From Rhizobium mesoamericanum STM3625 (GTDB lineage: Bacteria > Pseudomonadota > Alphaproteobacteria > Rhizobiales > Rhizobiaceae): a DNA stretch of 64,000 bases. Shown here piece by piece: positions 10,326-19,951 of the stretch; within the stretch, counting starts at the first letter, position 1, and every line of letters begins with the position of its first letter. The notes under the pieces were generated by a model. That model did not search any database, was not told the origin of the DNA, and was given only the letters and a program-made list of their open reading frames with translations. Location: NCBI RefSeq assembly GCF_000312665.1, contig NZ_HF536772.1, forward strand, positions 217,106 to 281,105, given 5' to 3'. The position numbers and the translations under genes are program-made.

Positions 10326-12743
10326 ATGGGCAAAAAACCGACGGCAGGAGTGAGGGAAGAGCCACGTATCCTCACCGGAAACGAGGCAGTGCTCGACTAT
10401 GCTCCGCTGCCTGGAGTCGCCGACGAAATGGTCGACACCAATGGTGCTATCCGTCCGGTCTGGCAGCGTTTCTTCGCACATCTGAGCGGCATGCCCGAGA
10501 AGGATCTGACCGAGCGCTTCGCTCGAGCCGATCGCTATCTCCGCGATGCCGGCGTGTTTTACCGGGCCTATGGCAGCACCGGCAGCGCCGAGCGCTCCTG
10601 GCCGCTCTCGCATGTGCCCGTCCTGATCGATGCGCGAGAATGGGAGACGCTGTCGGCCGGCCTCGAGCAGCGCGCCGACCTGCTGGAGGCGATCGTTGCC
10701 GACATCTACGGCGAAAACCGACTGGTCGAGGACGGCGTCCTGCCACCGGCGCTGATCGCGGCCAATCCCGAGTACCAGCGTCCGCTCGTTGGCGTCACTC
10801 CCGCGGGCGGGCACTACCTGCATTTCTGCGCCTTCGAGATCGGCCGCGGCCCCGATGGCAACTGGTGGGTGCTTGCCGACCGCACCCAGGCTCCGTCAGG
10901 AGCTGGCTTTGCGCTTGAAAACCGCGTCGCGACGACCCGCGCCTTCTCCGACATTTATGCAGAGACGCCGGTTCATCGCCTCGCGTCCTTCTTCGGAGCG
11001 TTTCGCGATGCGCTGCAGGGCATGAAGCACAGCGGCGATGACCGCATCGCCGTCCTGACGCCTGGCCCCGCCAACGAGACCTATTACGAGCACGCCTATA
11101 TCGCCCGCTATCTCGGCTTCATGCTGCTTGAAGGCGAAGATTTGACCGTCGTCAACGGCAAGGTCATGGTCCGCACCGTTTCCGGCCTGAAGCCGATCAC
11201 CGTGCTATGGCGCCGTCTCGATTCCGCCTATGCGGACCCGCTGGAGCTGAACCAGAATTCGCATATCGGCACGCCCGGCCTCGTCGAGGCGTTGCGCGCG
11301 GAAAGCGTGACGATCGTCAACGCCCTCGGTAGCGGCATTATCGAAACACGCGCGCTGCTGGCCTTCATGCCGACCATCTGTCGTCGCCTGTTCGGCGTAG
11401 AACTGAAACTCCCCTCGATTGCGACCTGGTGGTGCGGCCAGAAGGGCGAGCGCGAGCATGTGGCGGAGAACATCGAGAAGATGGTCATCGGCCCGGCCTA
11501 TTCGCGCGCCCCCTTCTTCGACGACAGCGGCGAGTCCGTGCTCGGCTCGAGCCTGCGCGCCACCGCCAAGGATTCGATTGGCGGCTGGTTGAACTCCGAC
11601 GGCGCAAAGCTCGTCGGACAGGAGGTCGTGACGCTTTCGACGACCCCGGCCTGGATCGACGGCAAACTCACGCCTCGCCCGATGTCGCTGCGGGTCTTCG
11701 CCGCCCGCACAGCTAACGGCTGGCAGATCATGCCGGGCGGCTTCGCCCGCATCGGCGGCAGTGATGACGTTTCCGCCATCGCCATGCAATCGGGCGGTTC
11801 CGCCGCCGACGTCTGGATCGTCAGCGACAAGCCGGTGGAACGCCACACGCTGCTGCCGGCCGAAGGCAGTTTCACCCGCAACATGCCGGGCAGCCTGCCG
11901 AGCCGGGCTGCCGACAACCTCTTTTGGCTTGGCCGCTACATCGAACGCGCCGAGGGGGCCCTGCGCATCCTGCGTGCCTGGCACGCCCGCTTTGCCGAGG
12001 CGGCCGATCCGAACCAGCCGCTGCTGGCTGACGTGACGGCCTATCTGGCGGCCGTCGACATCGACACCGGGGACGCGGTGCCGGACACGCTGCTGCGCAA
12101 CATCGACAGCGCCGTCTATTCCGCAAGCAACATCCGTGACCGCTTTTCACCCGACGGCTGGCTGGCTCTTACCGATCTCGCCAAGACTGCACGGCGTTTC
12201 CGCACGACGGTCTCACCGGGCGACGATGCAAGCCATGCGATGACGATCCTGCTGCGCAAGCTCGCGGGCTTTGCAGGTCTCGTGCACGAAAACATGTATC
12301 GCTTCATGGGCTGGCGGTTCCTGTCGCTTGGTCGCCATATCGAACGTGGCCTGCACATGACGCGGCTGCTCGGCCACATGTCGGGACCGGACGCGCCCGA
12401 CGGCGCGCTCGACATGCTGCTCGAGATCGGCGACAGCGTCATGACCCATCGCCGTCGCTATAACGTCAACACTGCCCGCCTGACGGTCACCGATCTTCTG
12501 GCGCTCGACCCGCTCAATCCGCGCTCGATCCTCTTCCAGATGAACGAAATCCATCGCGAGGTGGAGCAGCTGCCGAACGCGCTCGTCAACGGCCAGATGT
12601 CACCTTTCTACCGCGAAGCAATGAGACTCCACGCAGGCCTTGCGGTGATGACGCCGGAGACGATGAGCGTCGACGTCTATCGCCGTCTCGAACGTGAGTT
12701 GGAACAGCTGTCCGACCTTCTTGCCCAAACATATCTCGGATGA
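10326..12743 (+). CDS. Circularly permuted ATP-grasp + alpha-E domain protein (805 aa)
   Basis: The product fuses a circularly permuted ATP-grasp ligase (former DUF404/DUF407, roughly residues 60-500) to the helical alpha-E domain (former DUF403, roughly 515-800, beginning at SRAADNLFWLGRYIERAE). ATP-grasp enzymes couple ATP hydrolysis to carboxylate-amine ligation through an acyl phosphate. The two halves are often separate genes in other bacteria; here they are one polypeptide. The motif LNQNSHIGTPGLVEALRAES in the ATP-grasp half is typical of the permuted family. The stop overlaps the start of the next gene (ATGA), so this is the central gene of a coupled three-gene operon. Confidence 0.9.
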   Translation: MGKKPTAGVREEPRILTGNEAVLDYAPLPGVADEMVDTNGAIRPVWQRFFAHLSGMPEKDLTERFARADRYLRDAGVFYRAYGSTGSAERSWPLSHVPVLIDAREWETLSAGLEQRADLLEAIVADIYGENRLVEDGVLPPALIAANPEYQRPLVGVTPAGGHYLHFCAFEIGRGPDGNWWVLADRTQAPSGAGFALENRVATTRAFSDIYAETPVHRLASFFGAFRDALQGMKHSGDDRIAVLTPGPANETYYEHAYIARYLGFMLLEGEDLTVVNGKVMVRTVSGLKPITVLWRRLDSAYADPLELNQNSHIGTPGLVEALRAESVTIVNALGSGIIETRALLAFMPTICRRLFGVELKLPSIATWWCGQKGEREHVAENIEKMVIGPAYSRAPFFDDSGESVLGSSLRATAKDSIGGWLNSDGAKLVGQEVVTLSTTPAWIDGKLTPRPMSLRVFAARTANGWQIMPGGFARIGGSDDVSAIAMQSGGSAADVWIVSDKPVERHTLLPAEGSFTRNMPGSLPSRAADNLFWLGRYIERAEGALRILRAWHARFAEAADPNQPLLADVTAYLAAVDIDTGDAVPDTLLRNIDSAVYSASNIRDRFSPDGWLALTDLAKTARRFRTTVSPGDDASHAMTILLRKLAGFAGLVHENMYRFMGWRFLSLGRHIERGLHMTRLLGHMSGPDAPDGALDMLLEIGDSVMTHRRRYNVNTARLTVTDLLALDPLNPRSILFQMNEIHREVEQLPNALVNGQMSPFYREAMRLHAGLAVMTPETMSVDVYRRLERELEQLSDLLAQTYLG

Positions 12744-13627
12744 CTCAGGTGCTCTACGATCTCACCCTGCACATGGGGTACATTTACGATACGCCGGCTT
12801 CAGGCGCCCGCCACATTATGCGGCTGATGCCATTGTCGCTACCAGATCGCCAGCGGCTGATCGCCGGCTCCATCAAGGTTTTGCCAACGCCGGACGAACA
12901 GGCGCATTTCGTCGATTTCTTCGAGCACCCTGCGACCTCTTTCATGCTGCGCGCGCCGCACGAAAAGCTTGATATCCTTATGCAGGCCCGCGTACAGGTG
13001 GAGAGCCATTCGATCGCGGCGGATTTTTCGCCAGTGCTCGCGAAGCTGCCGGATGAGGTCGCTGGTGTCTGGTCGCTGAAGCCCGATGCCCCGCATCACT
13101 TCCTCGGCAACAGTCCCCGCCTGCTGGAAACGCGAGCCGTTTCAGACTATGCGAAGGTCTGCGCCGAACCGTCATCAACCGTCCTGCAGATTGCCACTGC
13201 GCTTTGCGAGAAAATCCATCGGGATTTCACGTACGATGCCGAAGCGACGACCGTCGACACAACGCCGCTTGAGGCCTTGCAGCTGAAGAGCGGCGTGTGC
13301 CAGGACTTCGCCCATGTCATGATCCTGGCGCTGCGCAGCCTCGGGATTCCGGCAGGCTATGTCTCCGGCTTCCTGCGCACCATCCCGCCACCCGGTAAGG
13401 AACGGCTGGAGGGCGCCGACGCCATGCACGCCTGGGTCAGGGTCTGGTGCGGCGAAACGATCGGTTGGGTCGAACTCGACCCGACGAACAACATCCCGGC
13501 CGGCACCGACCACATCGTCGTCGCCTATGGCCGCGACTACGCCGACGTCGCACCCGTGATCGGCGTACTAAAGAGTTACGGCGGCCAACGCGCCGTCCAG
13601 GCGGTGGACGTCATCCCCCTGGGATGA
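12740..13627 (+). CDS. Second transglutaminase-like protein of the amidoligase operon
   Basis: A 295-residue transglutaminase-like cysteine peptidase fold protein, with an N-terminal beta domain (about 1-150) and a catalytic core carrying Cys187 (SGVCQDFAHVM), His230 (AMHAWVRVW) and Asp247 (ELDPTNNI). It lacks a signal peptide. It overlaps the ATP-grasp gene by 4 bases. Together with the module in the first gene, the operon encodes two different transglutaminase-type active sites beside two candidate ligases, which suggests a bond-making and bond-breaking cycle on the same amide-linked product. That reading is inference. Confidence 0.9.
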   Translation: MTQVLYDLTLHMGYIYDTPASGARHIMRLMPLSLPDRQRLIAGSIKVLPTPDEQAHFVDFFEHPATSFMLRAPHEKLDILMQARVQVESHSIAADFSPVLAKLPDEVAGVWSLKPDAPHHFLGNSPRLLETRAVSDYAKVCAEPSSTVLQIATALCEKIHRDFTYDAEATTVDTTPLEALQLKSGVCQDFAHVMILALRSLGIPAGYVSGFLRTIPPPGKERLEGADAMHAWVRVWCGETIGWVELDPTNNIPAGTDHIVVAYGRDYADVAPVIGVLKSYGGQRAVQAVDVIPLG

Positions 13628-13642
13628 ACATCCTGTAGATGC

Positions 13643-13660
13643 AGGAGTCAAAAAACTCCT
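13643..13660. terminator. Small hairpin after the amidoligase operon
   Basis: A 6-bp stem AGGAGT/ACTCCT with a CAAAAA loop lies 16 bases past the operon stop. It is followed on the plus strand by A-rich rather than T-rich sequence, with TTTTT only at about 13673, so termination is plausible but weak. Confidence 0.3.
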
Positions 13661-13797
13661 CAAAAAAGAGAATTTTTCATCGAGGCTGCGCGCAAAAGCG
13701 ACATTCCGCTAGAATCTTAACAATCCGATAAAGCTGAGCTCAACTTTTGCCGGGCATGAAATAGGCATTATTGGGGCAATTTATTCAGGTGAACATG

Positions 13798-14985
13798 ATG
13801 AGCACCTTTCAAGCGCTGAAGTCGAGCCTGTCTCGGCTGCAGAAGGATCGGCATGGCAATTTCGGGATCATGAGCGCGATCCTTGTTCCGGTCCTCATCG
13901 GCACGGCCGGCGTCGCGATCGACTTTTCCAACATGGTACTCCAACAGCGACAGCTTCAGGAGGCGTCCGATGCCGCGGCTCTCGCGGCGGCCGCTGCGCT
14001 AGTAAAAGGAACGGTCACCGACGGTACGGCAGCAGAAGCGCTGGCGAAGGATTTCGTCGTTGGCCAGATGGTCAACTATCTGAGCAGTACCGATGCAACC
14101 TCGCTGAGGAACTCAACAACGGCCTCCGTCACCACAACGACTACGGCCACAAGCAAGAGCTATAAGGTCAAAGTCAATGCTGCCTACGCGATGAGTTTGA
14201 CTCCGTTGATGAACGTGTTTGGTAAGAAAACTGTGAACATAGCTAGTTCCAGTTCAACAAGTAGCGGCACGAGCGAGGTCAAGAGTGCTCTCTCTATGAC
14301 ACTCGCCCTTGACGAATCGGGTTCAATGTTGGCGGACACTACGACCAAGCTGAACGACAACAAATGCGAGCACTTCAACACGAGCGGCAGATCTCTCGGC
14401 ACCTATAAACCGTGCTATGTCAAGAAGATCGACGCGCTAAAGACAGCCGCCAACTTGCTACTCGACCAGCTCGACAAAGCCGATCCGACCTCAAAGTATT
14501 CGCGCACGAACGCAATCGGCTGGAGTAGCAAGATCCAAGTCTCGAGCACCTTTGCCTGGGGCACTCTGCGAACTCGCAGCGACGTGATTAACGTCTTGGC
14601 TGCAGGTGGCGGCACTGAATCTGGCGCTCCAATGAAGTCAGCGTACGAAGGCCTGACGACAACAGACTCCAAATCGGAAACGCAGGTTCATCTGAGTGTA
14701 GGAAACACGAACTTGACCAAGTACATCGTTCTGATGACCGATGGTGAAAACAACGCCTCCTCATCGGATGCCACCACCTTGACTTATTGCACGAAGGCGA
14801 AGGACAAGGGCATCAAGATCTACTCGGTCGCCTTCATGGCCCCGACCGCCGGCAAGAACCTTCTTCTCAGCTGCGCGAGCGGTGCCGGCTATTATTTCCA
14901 GGCGGAAAGCATGAGCGACCTGCTGAAAGCGTTCACGGCGATCGGCTCGGAAGCTTCGTCGGAAAAGGTACTGGTCACTCAATAA
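13798..14985 (+). CDS. TadG-like pilus-assembly/von Willebrand factor A protein
   Basis: A 395-residue protein with an N-terminal TadE/G-type anchor: a charged start, DRHGNFGIMSAILVPVLIG and a helix that continues into a Ser/Thr/Ala-rich extracellular segment. A VWA domain follows, with the metal-site motif DESGSML near residue 180 and later TDGEN. I chose the ATG at 13798 because AGGTGA sits 5-6 bases upstream; a TTG at 13771 and an ATG at 13795 are alternatives. TadG proteins are usually encoded with tad/flp pilus genes, but none are here; the gene stands alone with its own terminator. Role in surface attachment is inference. Confidence 0.85.
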   Translation: MSTFQALKSSLSRLQKDRHGNFGIMSAILVPVLIGTAGVAIDFSNMVLQQRQLQEASDAAALAAAAALVKGTVTDGTAAEALAKDFVVGQMVNYLSSTDATSLRNSTTASVTTTTTATSKSYKVKVNAAYAMSLTPLMNVFGKKTVNIASSSSTSSGTSEVKSALSMTLALDESGSMLADTTTKLNDNKCEHFNTSGRSLGTYKPCYVKKIDALKTAANLLLDQLDKADPTSKYSRTNAIGWSSKIQVSSTFAWGTLRTRSDVINVLAAGGGTESGAPMKSAYEGLTTTDSKSETQVHLSVGNTNLTKYIVLMTDGENNASSSDATTLTYCTKAKDKGIKIYSVAFMAPTAGKNLLLSCASGAGYYFQAESMSDLLKAFTAIGSEASSEKVLVTQ

Positions 14986-15015
14986 GACGCCAAAGCCCAT
15001 CGAGGAAATCGAACA

Positions 15016-15048
15016 AGCCGCACCGGAACAACCCGGCGCGGCTTTTTC
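15016..15048 (+). terminator. Rho-independent terminator of the TadG-like gene
   Basis: A stem of AGCCGC-A-CCGG against CCGG-C-GCGGCT (one mismatch) with a short loop is followed directly by TTTTT. It is 30 bases past the stop codon. The remaining sequence up to glgP (15049-15264) is AT-richer and probably holds the glg promoter. Confidence 0.85.
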
Positions 15049-15264
15049 GTTTGCATGCAAAAACGCGCGTATCAAAGTCGGAAAACCGATTGAAATCAAG
15101 CTCTTTCCGCAGCGCGATGGCCTGCTTCGTCAATTTTTTCGTTTGGGTAATTCCCTTGTTGCAACAGCGTTGCAACGATGCATAAACTGCGTCTTTAGTG
15201 CGCGTAAACCGATTGAAATTGACATAACGCACTGAAACCGAAACGAAATTGGCGAGGACTGACG

Positions 15265-17727
15265 ATGAACACCGTTTCGAAGCCGACCATCCCTTCCCCC
15301 GCCCCGCGCAGTTCCAAGCCGGAAATTCTCGCCGAAGAAATCATCGAACGCCTGACCTATCGCATCGGCAAGGATGCGAAGGTTGCCAAGCCGCACGACT
15401 GGTTGACGGCCACGATCCTTGTCATTCGCGACCGCATCATCGACAAGTGGATGGAGTCGACCCGCAAGGTCTATGCGACGGGCGACAAGCGCGTTTACTA
15501 CTTGTCGCTCGAATTCCTCATCGGCCGTCTGATGCGCGACGCCGTCTCGAATCTTGGCCTGATGGAACAGGTCCGCGATGCGCTCGCCTCGCTCGGCGTC
15601 GATGTTTCGGTCATTGCCGGCCTTGAGCCCGATGCCGCCCTCGGCAACGGCGGCCTTGGCCGGCTCGCCGCCTGTTTCATGGAAAGCATGGCGACCGTCG
15701 ACGTTCCTGCCTATGGCTACGGCATCCGTTACGTACACGGCCTCTTCCGCCAGCAGCTCGCCGATGGCTGGCAGGTGGAACTGCCGGAAAGCTGGCTGGC
15801 GCATGGCAATCCCTGGGAGTTCGAGCGTCGCGAAAGCGCTTATGAAATCGGCTTCGGCGGCACAGTGGATGTCGTCAACAACCCTGAGGGCGAGCCCCGT
15901 TACGTCTGGAAACCGGCCGAGCGGGTGATTGCCGCCGCGTTCGATACGCCAGTGGTCGGTTGGCGCGGCAGGCGTGTCAACACGCTGCGTCTCTGGTCGG
16001 CGCAGCCGATCGATCCGATCCTGCTCGATGCCTTCAACGCCGGCGACCATATCGGCGCGCTGCGCGAAAGCAACAAAGCGGAGAGCCTGACGCGCGTTCT
16101 CTATCCGGCCGATGCAACGCCGGCCGGTCAGGAGTTGCGCCTGCGCCAGGAGTTCTTCTTCTCCTCTGCGTCGCTGCAAGACATCCTGCGCCGTCACCTG
16201 CAGCAGTATGACGATTTCACCTCGCTGCCGGACAAGGTGGCGATCCAGCTGAACGATACGCATCCGGCCGTCTCAATCGCCGAACTCATGCGCCTGCTGT
16301 GCGATGTTCACGGCCTCGACTTCGACCAGGCGTGGGATATCACTCGCGGCACGATCGGATACACCAACCACACGCTTCTTCCCGAAGCGCTGGAAAGCTG
16401 GCCGATCCCGCTTTTCGAGCGCCTGCTGCCGCGCCACATGCAGATCATCTACGCGATCAACGCGAAGGTGCTGCTCGAGGCGCGCAAGACCAAGACCTTC
16501 TCCGAGACGGAAATCCGCTCGATTTCGCTGATCGAGGAAAGCGGCGAGCGGCGCGTGCGCATGGGAAATCTCGCCTTCGTCGGCGCCCATTCGATCAATG
16601 GTGTTTCGGCGCTCCACACAGACCTGATGAAAGTCACGGTCTTTGCCGACCTGCACAAGCTCTATCCCGACCGCATCAACAACAAGACGAACGGGATCAC
16701 GCCGCGCCGCTGGCTACAGCAGTGCAATCCCGGCCTGACCTCGCTGATCCGCGAAACGATCGGCGACGATTTCCTCGATGACGCCGAAAAGCTGAAGCCG
16801 CTCGACAAGTTCGCCAACGATGCAGGCTTCCAGGAGAAGTTTGCGGCGGTGAAGCGCGCCAACAAGGTGGCGCTGTCCAATCTCGTCGCCAGCCGCATGG
16901 GCATCAAGCTCGATCCGTCGGCAATGTTCGATATCCAGATCAAGCGTATCCATGAATACAAGCGCCAGCTGCTCAATGTCATCGAGGCGGTCGCCCTCTA
17001 TGACCAGATCCGCTCGCATCCGGAGTTGGACTGGGTGCCGCGGGTGAAGCTGTTCGCTGGTAAGGCTGCGCCGAGTTATCACAATGCCAAGCTGATCATC
17101 AAACTGATCAACGACGTCGCCCGCACGATCAACAACGACCCCGCTGTCCGCGGTCTGCTGAAAGTCGTCTTCGTGCCGAACTACAACGTCTCGCTGGCCG
17201 AGGTGATGGTGCCTGCCGCCGACCTGTCCGAGCAGATCTCGACGGCCGGCATGGAGGCATCCGGCACCGGCAACATGAAGTTTGCGCTTAACGGCGCCCT
17301 GACGATCGGAACGCTCGACGGCGCCAATGTTGAAATGCGCGATCATGTCGGCGAGGACAACATCATCATTTTTGGCCTGCGCGCCGATGAAGTCGCCGCG
17401 GCGCGTGGCGACGGACACAATCCCCGCGCCATCATCGAGGCATCGCGTGAACTGTCTCAGGCGTTGTCGGCGATCAGTTCCGGCGTCTTCTCGCACGACG
17501 ACCGAAACCGGTACGCAGCGCTGATTGAAGGCATTTATGCGCATGACTGGTTCATGGTCGCGGCCGATTTCGATGCCTATGCCCAGGCCCAGCGCGATGT
17601 CGACCAGCTCTGGACCGATCCATCCGCATGGAATGCGAAGGCGGTCTGCAATACAGCGCGGATGGGCTGGTTCTCGTCCGACCGCACGATCCGCCAATAC
17701 GCCAAGGAAATCTGGAGAGCTGGATGA
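15265..17727 (+). CDS. glgP: Glycogen phosphorylase
   Basis: Releases glucose-1-phosphate from the non-reducing ends of glycogen using phosphate and pyridoxal phosphate. The 820-residue length fits bacterial GlgP. Visible signatures are the glycine-rich phosphate region (DAALGNGGLGRLAACFMES) and the PLP site EASGTGNMKFALNG, where Lys672 should carry the cofactor. The ATG follows GAGGA by 8 bases. It is the first gene of glgP-glgB-glgC-glgA-pgm-glgX and overlaps glgB by an ATGA junction, so breakdown and synthesis enzymes are made from one transcript. Confidence 0.97.
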   Translation: MNTVSKPTIPSPAPRSSKPEILAEEIIERLTYRIGKDAKVAKPHDWLTATILVIRDRIIDKWMESTRKVYATGDKRVYYLSLEFLIGRLMRDAVSNLGLMEQVRDALASLGVDVSVIAGLEPDAALGNGGLGRLAACFMESMATVDVPAYGYGIRYVHGLFRQQLADGWQVELPESWLAHGNPWEFERRESAYEIGFGGTVDVVNNPEGEPRYVWKPAERVIAAAFDTPVVGWRGRRVNTLRLWSAQPIDPILLDAFNAGDHIGALRESNKAESLTRVLYPADATPAGQELRLRQEFFFSSASLQDILRRHLQQYDDFTSLPDKVAIQLNDTHPAVSIAELMRLLCDVHGLDFDQAWDITRGTIGYTNHTLLPEALESWPIPLFERLLPRHMQIIYAINAKVLLEARKTKTFSETEIRSISLIEESGERRVRMGNLAFVGAHSINGVSALHTDLMKVTVFADLHKLYPDRINNKTNGITPRRWLQQCNPGLTSLIRETIGDDFLDDAEKLKPLDKFANDAGFQEKFAAVKRANKVALSNLVASRMGIKLDPSAMFDIQIKRIHEYKRQLLNVIEAVALYDQIRSHPELDWVPRVKLFAGKAAPSYHNAKLIIKLINDVARTINNDPAVRGLLKVVFVPNYNVSLAEVMVPAADLSEQISTAGMEASGTGNMKFALNGALTIGTLDGANVEMRDHVGEDNIIIFGLRADEVAAARGDGHNPRAIIEASRELSQALSAISSGVFSHDDRNRYAALIEGIYAHDWFMVAADFDAYAQAQRDVDQLWTDPSAWNAKAVCNTARMGWFSSDRTIRQYAKEIWRAG

Positions 17728-19931
17728 AAGCGCCGAAAGCCACCCCTGAAGTCAGACTTCCCTGGGAGATTTCGGCAGATGAGATAGCGGCAATCCTCGC
17801 AGGCTCGCATTCTAACCCCTTCGCCATCCTCGGCGTTCACAAATCGGGCAGCGCCTATGTTGCCCGGTGCTTCATTCCGGGCGCAGAAGAGGTGACCGCA
17901 ATGGCGCTCGACGGCAGCGTCATCGGCGAATTAAAGCAGCAGCATCCGGAGGGCTTTTTTGCCGGTCAGGTCTCGCTCACCAAGCAGCAGCCGGTGCGCT
18001 ACCGCGCGCGGCGCGGCGACGCGGAATGGGCGGTGACGGACCCATACAGCTTCGGGCCGGTCCTCGGACCGATGGATGACTATTACGTGCGGGAGGGCTC
18101 CCACCTACGCCTCTTCGACAAGATGGGCGCGCATTGGATCAAGCACGAGGGCGCGCAAGGCATCCATTTTGCCGTCTGGGCGCCGAATGCCCAGCGTGTC
18201 TCCGTCGTCGGCGATTTCAATGGCTGGGATGGTCGTCGCCATGTGATGCGCTTCCGCTCCAGCGCTGGCATCTGGGAGATCTTCGCCCCCGACGTTCCGA
18301 CGGGTGTCGGCTACAAGTTCGAAATCCGCGGTCACGACGGCGTTCTGCTACCGCTGAAGGCCGACCCATTCGCCCGCCGAAGCGAACTGCGCCCGAAGAC
18401 CGCCTCGGTCGTGGCTCCTGAATTGCTGCAGGAGTGGGAAGATGAAGCGCATTTAAAGCATTGGAGCGAAACCGATAAGCGCCGCCAGCCGATATCGATC
18501 TACGAGGTTCATGCCGGCTCCTGGCAGCGGCGTGACGATGGTACGTTTCTTTCCTGGGACGAACTGGCCGCTCGGCTGATTCCCTATTGCGTGGACATGG
18601 GCTTCACCCATATCGAATTCCTTCCGATTACCGAGCACCCCTACGATCCGTCCTGGGGGTACCAGACGACCGGGCTCTATGCCCCGACCGCACGCTTCGG
18701 CGAGCCGGAGGGTTTCGCCCGTTTCGTCAATGGCTGCCACAAGGTCGGCATCGGCGTCATCCTCGACTGGGTGCCGGCCCATTTCCCGACCGACGAACAC
18801 GGTCTCGGCTGGTTCGACGGCACAGCGCTCTACGAGCATGCCGATCCACGCCAGGGCTTCCACCCCGACTGGAATACGGCGATCTATAATTTCGGGCGCA
18901 CGGAAGTCGTCTCCTATCTTATCAACAATGCGCTCTACTGGGCCGAGAAGTTCCATCTCGATGGCCTGCGCGTCGATGCAGTCGCCTCGATGCTCTACCT
19001 CGATTATTCCCGCAAGCATGGCGAATGGATCCCGAACGAGTACGGCGGCAACGAGAACCTGGAAGCGGTCCGCTTCCTGCAGAACATGAATACCCGCATC
19101 TACGCAGAGCATCCCGGCGTCATGACCATCGCCGAGGAATCGACTTCATGGCCGAAGGTGTCGCAGCCGGTGCACGAAGGCGGTCTCGGCTTCGGCTTCA
19201 AGTGGAACATGGGCTTCATGCACGACACGTTAAGCTACATGCGCCGCGAGCCGATCCATAGGAAACATCATCACAATGAGCTGACCTTCGGTCTGCTCTA
19301 CGCCTATTCGGAAAACTTCGTGCTGCCGCTCTCCCATGACGAGGTGGTGCATGGAAAGGGCTCGCTGATCGCCAAGATGCCGGGCGACGACTGGCAGAAA
19401 TTCGCCAACCTGCGCGCCTACTACGCTTTCATGTGGGGCTATCCAGGCAAGAAGCTGCTCTTCATGGGCCAGGAATTCGCCCAATGGGCCGAGTGGAGCG
19501 AGGCGAAGGGGCTCGACTGGAACCTGCTGCAGTATCGTATGCACGAGGGAATGCGCCGGCTAGTGCGCGACCTCAACTTCACTTATCGCAGCAAGCCAGC
19601 CCTGCACGCTCGCGACTGTGAGGGTGATGGCTTCGAGTGGCTGATCGCCGACGACAACGAAAATTCGGTCTTCGCCTGGATCCGCAAGGCGCCTGGTGAG
19701 AAACCGGTCGCCGTCATCTGCAATCTTACGCCGGTCTACCGTGAGAACTACACGGTGCGCCTGCCGATCGAGGGGCGGTGGCGCGAGATATTGAATACCG
19801 ATGCCGACATCTATGGTGGAAGTGGCAAGGGCAATGGCGGCCGCGTTCAGGCCGTCAACGCCGGCGGCAGCATCGCCGCATCGATCACCTTGCCGCCGCT
19901 GGCGACGATTATGCTTGAACCTGAGATCTGA
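17724..19931 (+). CDS. glgB: 1,4-alpha-glucan branching enzyme
   Basis: Transfers alpha-1,4 chains to alpha-1,6 positions to branch glycogen. From the ATG at 17724 the protein has 735 residues. Two N-terminal CBM48-type beta domains (about 25-115 and 135-235) precede the GH13 barrel. The nucleophile is Asp418 ([10 protein letters not shown]) and the acid/base Glu471 (IAEESTSWP); [12 protein letters not shown] supplies the third carboxylate region. A longer start at 17628 lies inside glgP and is not supported. Translationally coupled to glgP. Confidence 0.97.
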   Translation: MKAPKATPEVRLPWEISADEIAAILAGSHSNPFAILGVHKSGSAYVARCFIPGAEEVTAMALDGSVIGELKQQHPEGFFAGQVSLTKQQPVRYRARRGDAEWAVTDPYSFGPVLGPMDDYYVREGSHLRLFDKMGAHWIKHEGAQGIHFAVWAPNAQRVSVVGDFNGWDGRRHVMRFRSSAGIWEIFAPDVPTGVGYKFEIRGHDGVLLPLKADPFARRSELRPKTASVVAPELLQEWEDEAHLKHWSETDKRRQPISIYEVHAGSWQRRDDGTFLSWDELAARLIPYCVDMGFTHIEFLPITEHPYDPSWGYQTTGLYAPTARFGEPEGFARFVNGCHKVGIGVILDWVPAHFPTDEHGLGWFDGTALYEHADPRQGFHPDWNTAIYNFGRTEVVSYLINNALYWAEKFHLDGLRVDAVASMLYLDYSRKHGEWIPNEYGGNENLEAVRFLQNMNTRIYAEHPGVMTIAEESTSWPKVSQPVHEGGLGFGFKWNMGFMHDTLSYMRREPIHRKHHHNELTFGLLYAYSENFVLPLSHDEVVHGKGSLIAKMPGDDWQKFANLRAYYAFMWGYPGKKLLFMGQEFAQWAEWSEAKGLDWNLLQYRMHEGMRRLVRDLNFTYRSKPALHARDCEGDGFEWLIADDNENSVFAWIRKAPGEKPVAVICNLTPVYRENYTVRLPIEGRWREILNTDADIYGGSGKGNGGRVQAVNAGGSIAASITLPPLATIMLEPEI

Positions 19932-19951
19932 AGACTGGTGGGAGGATAAAA

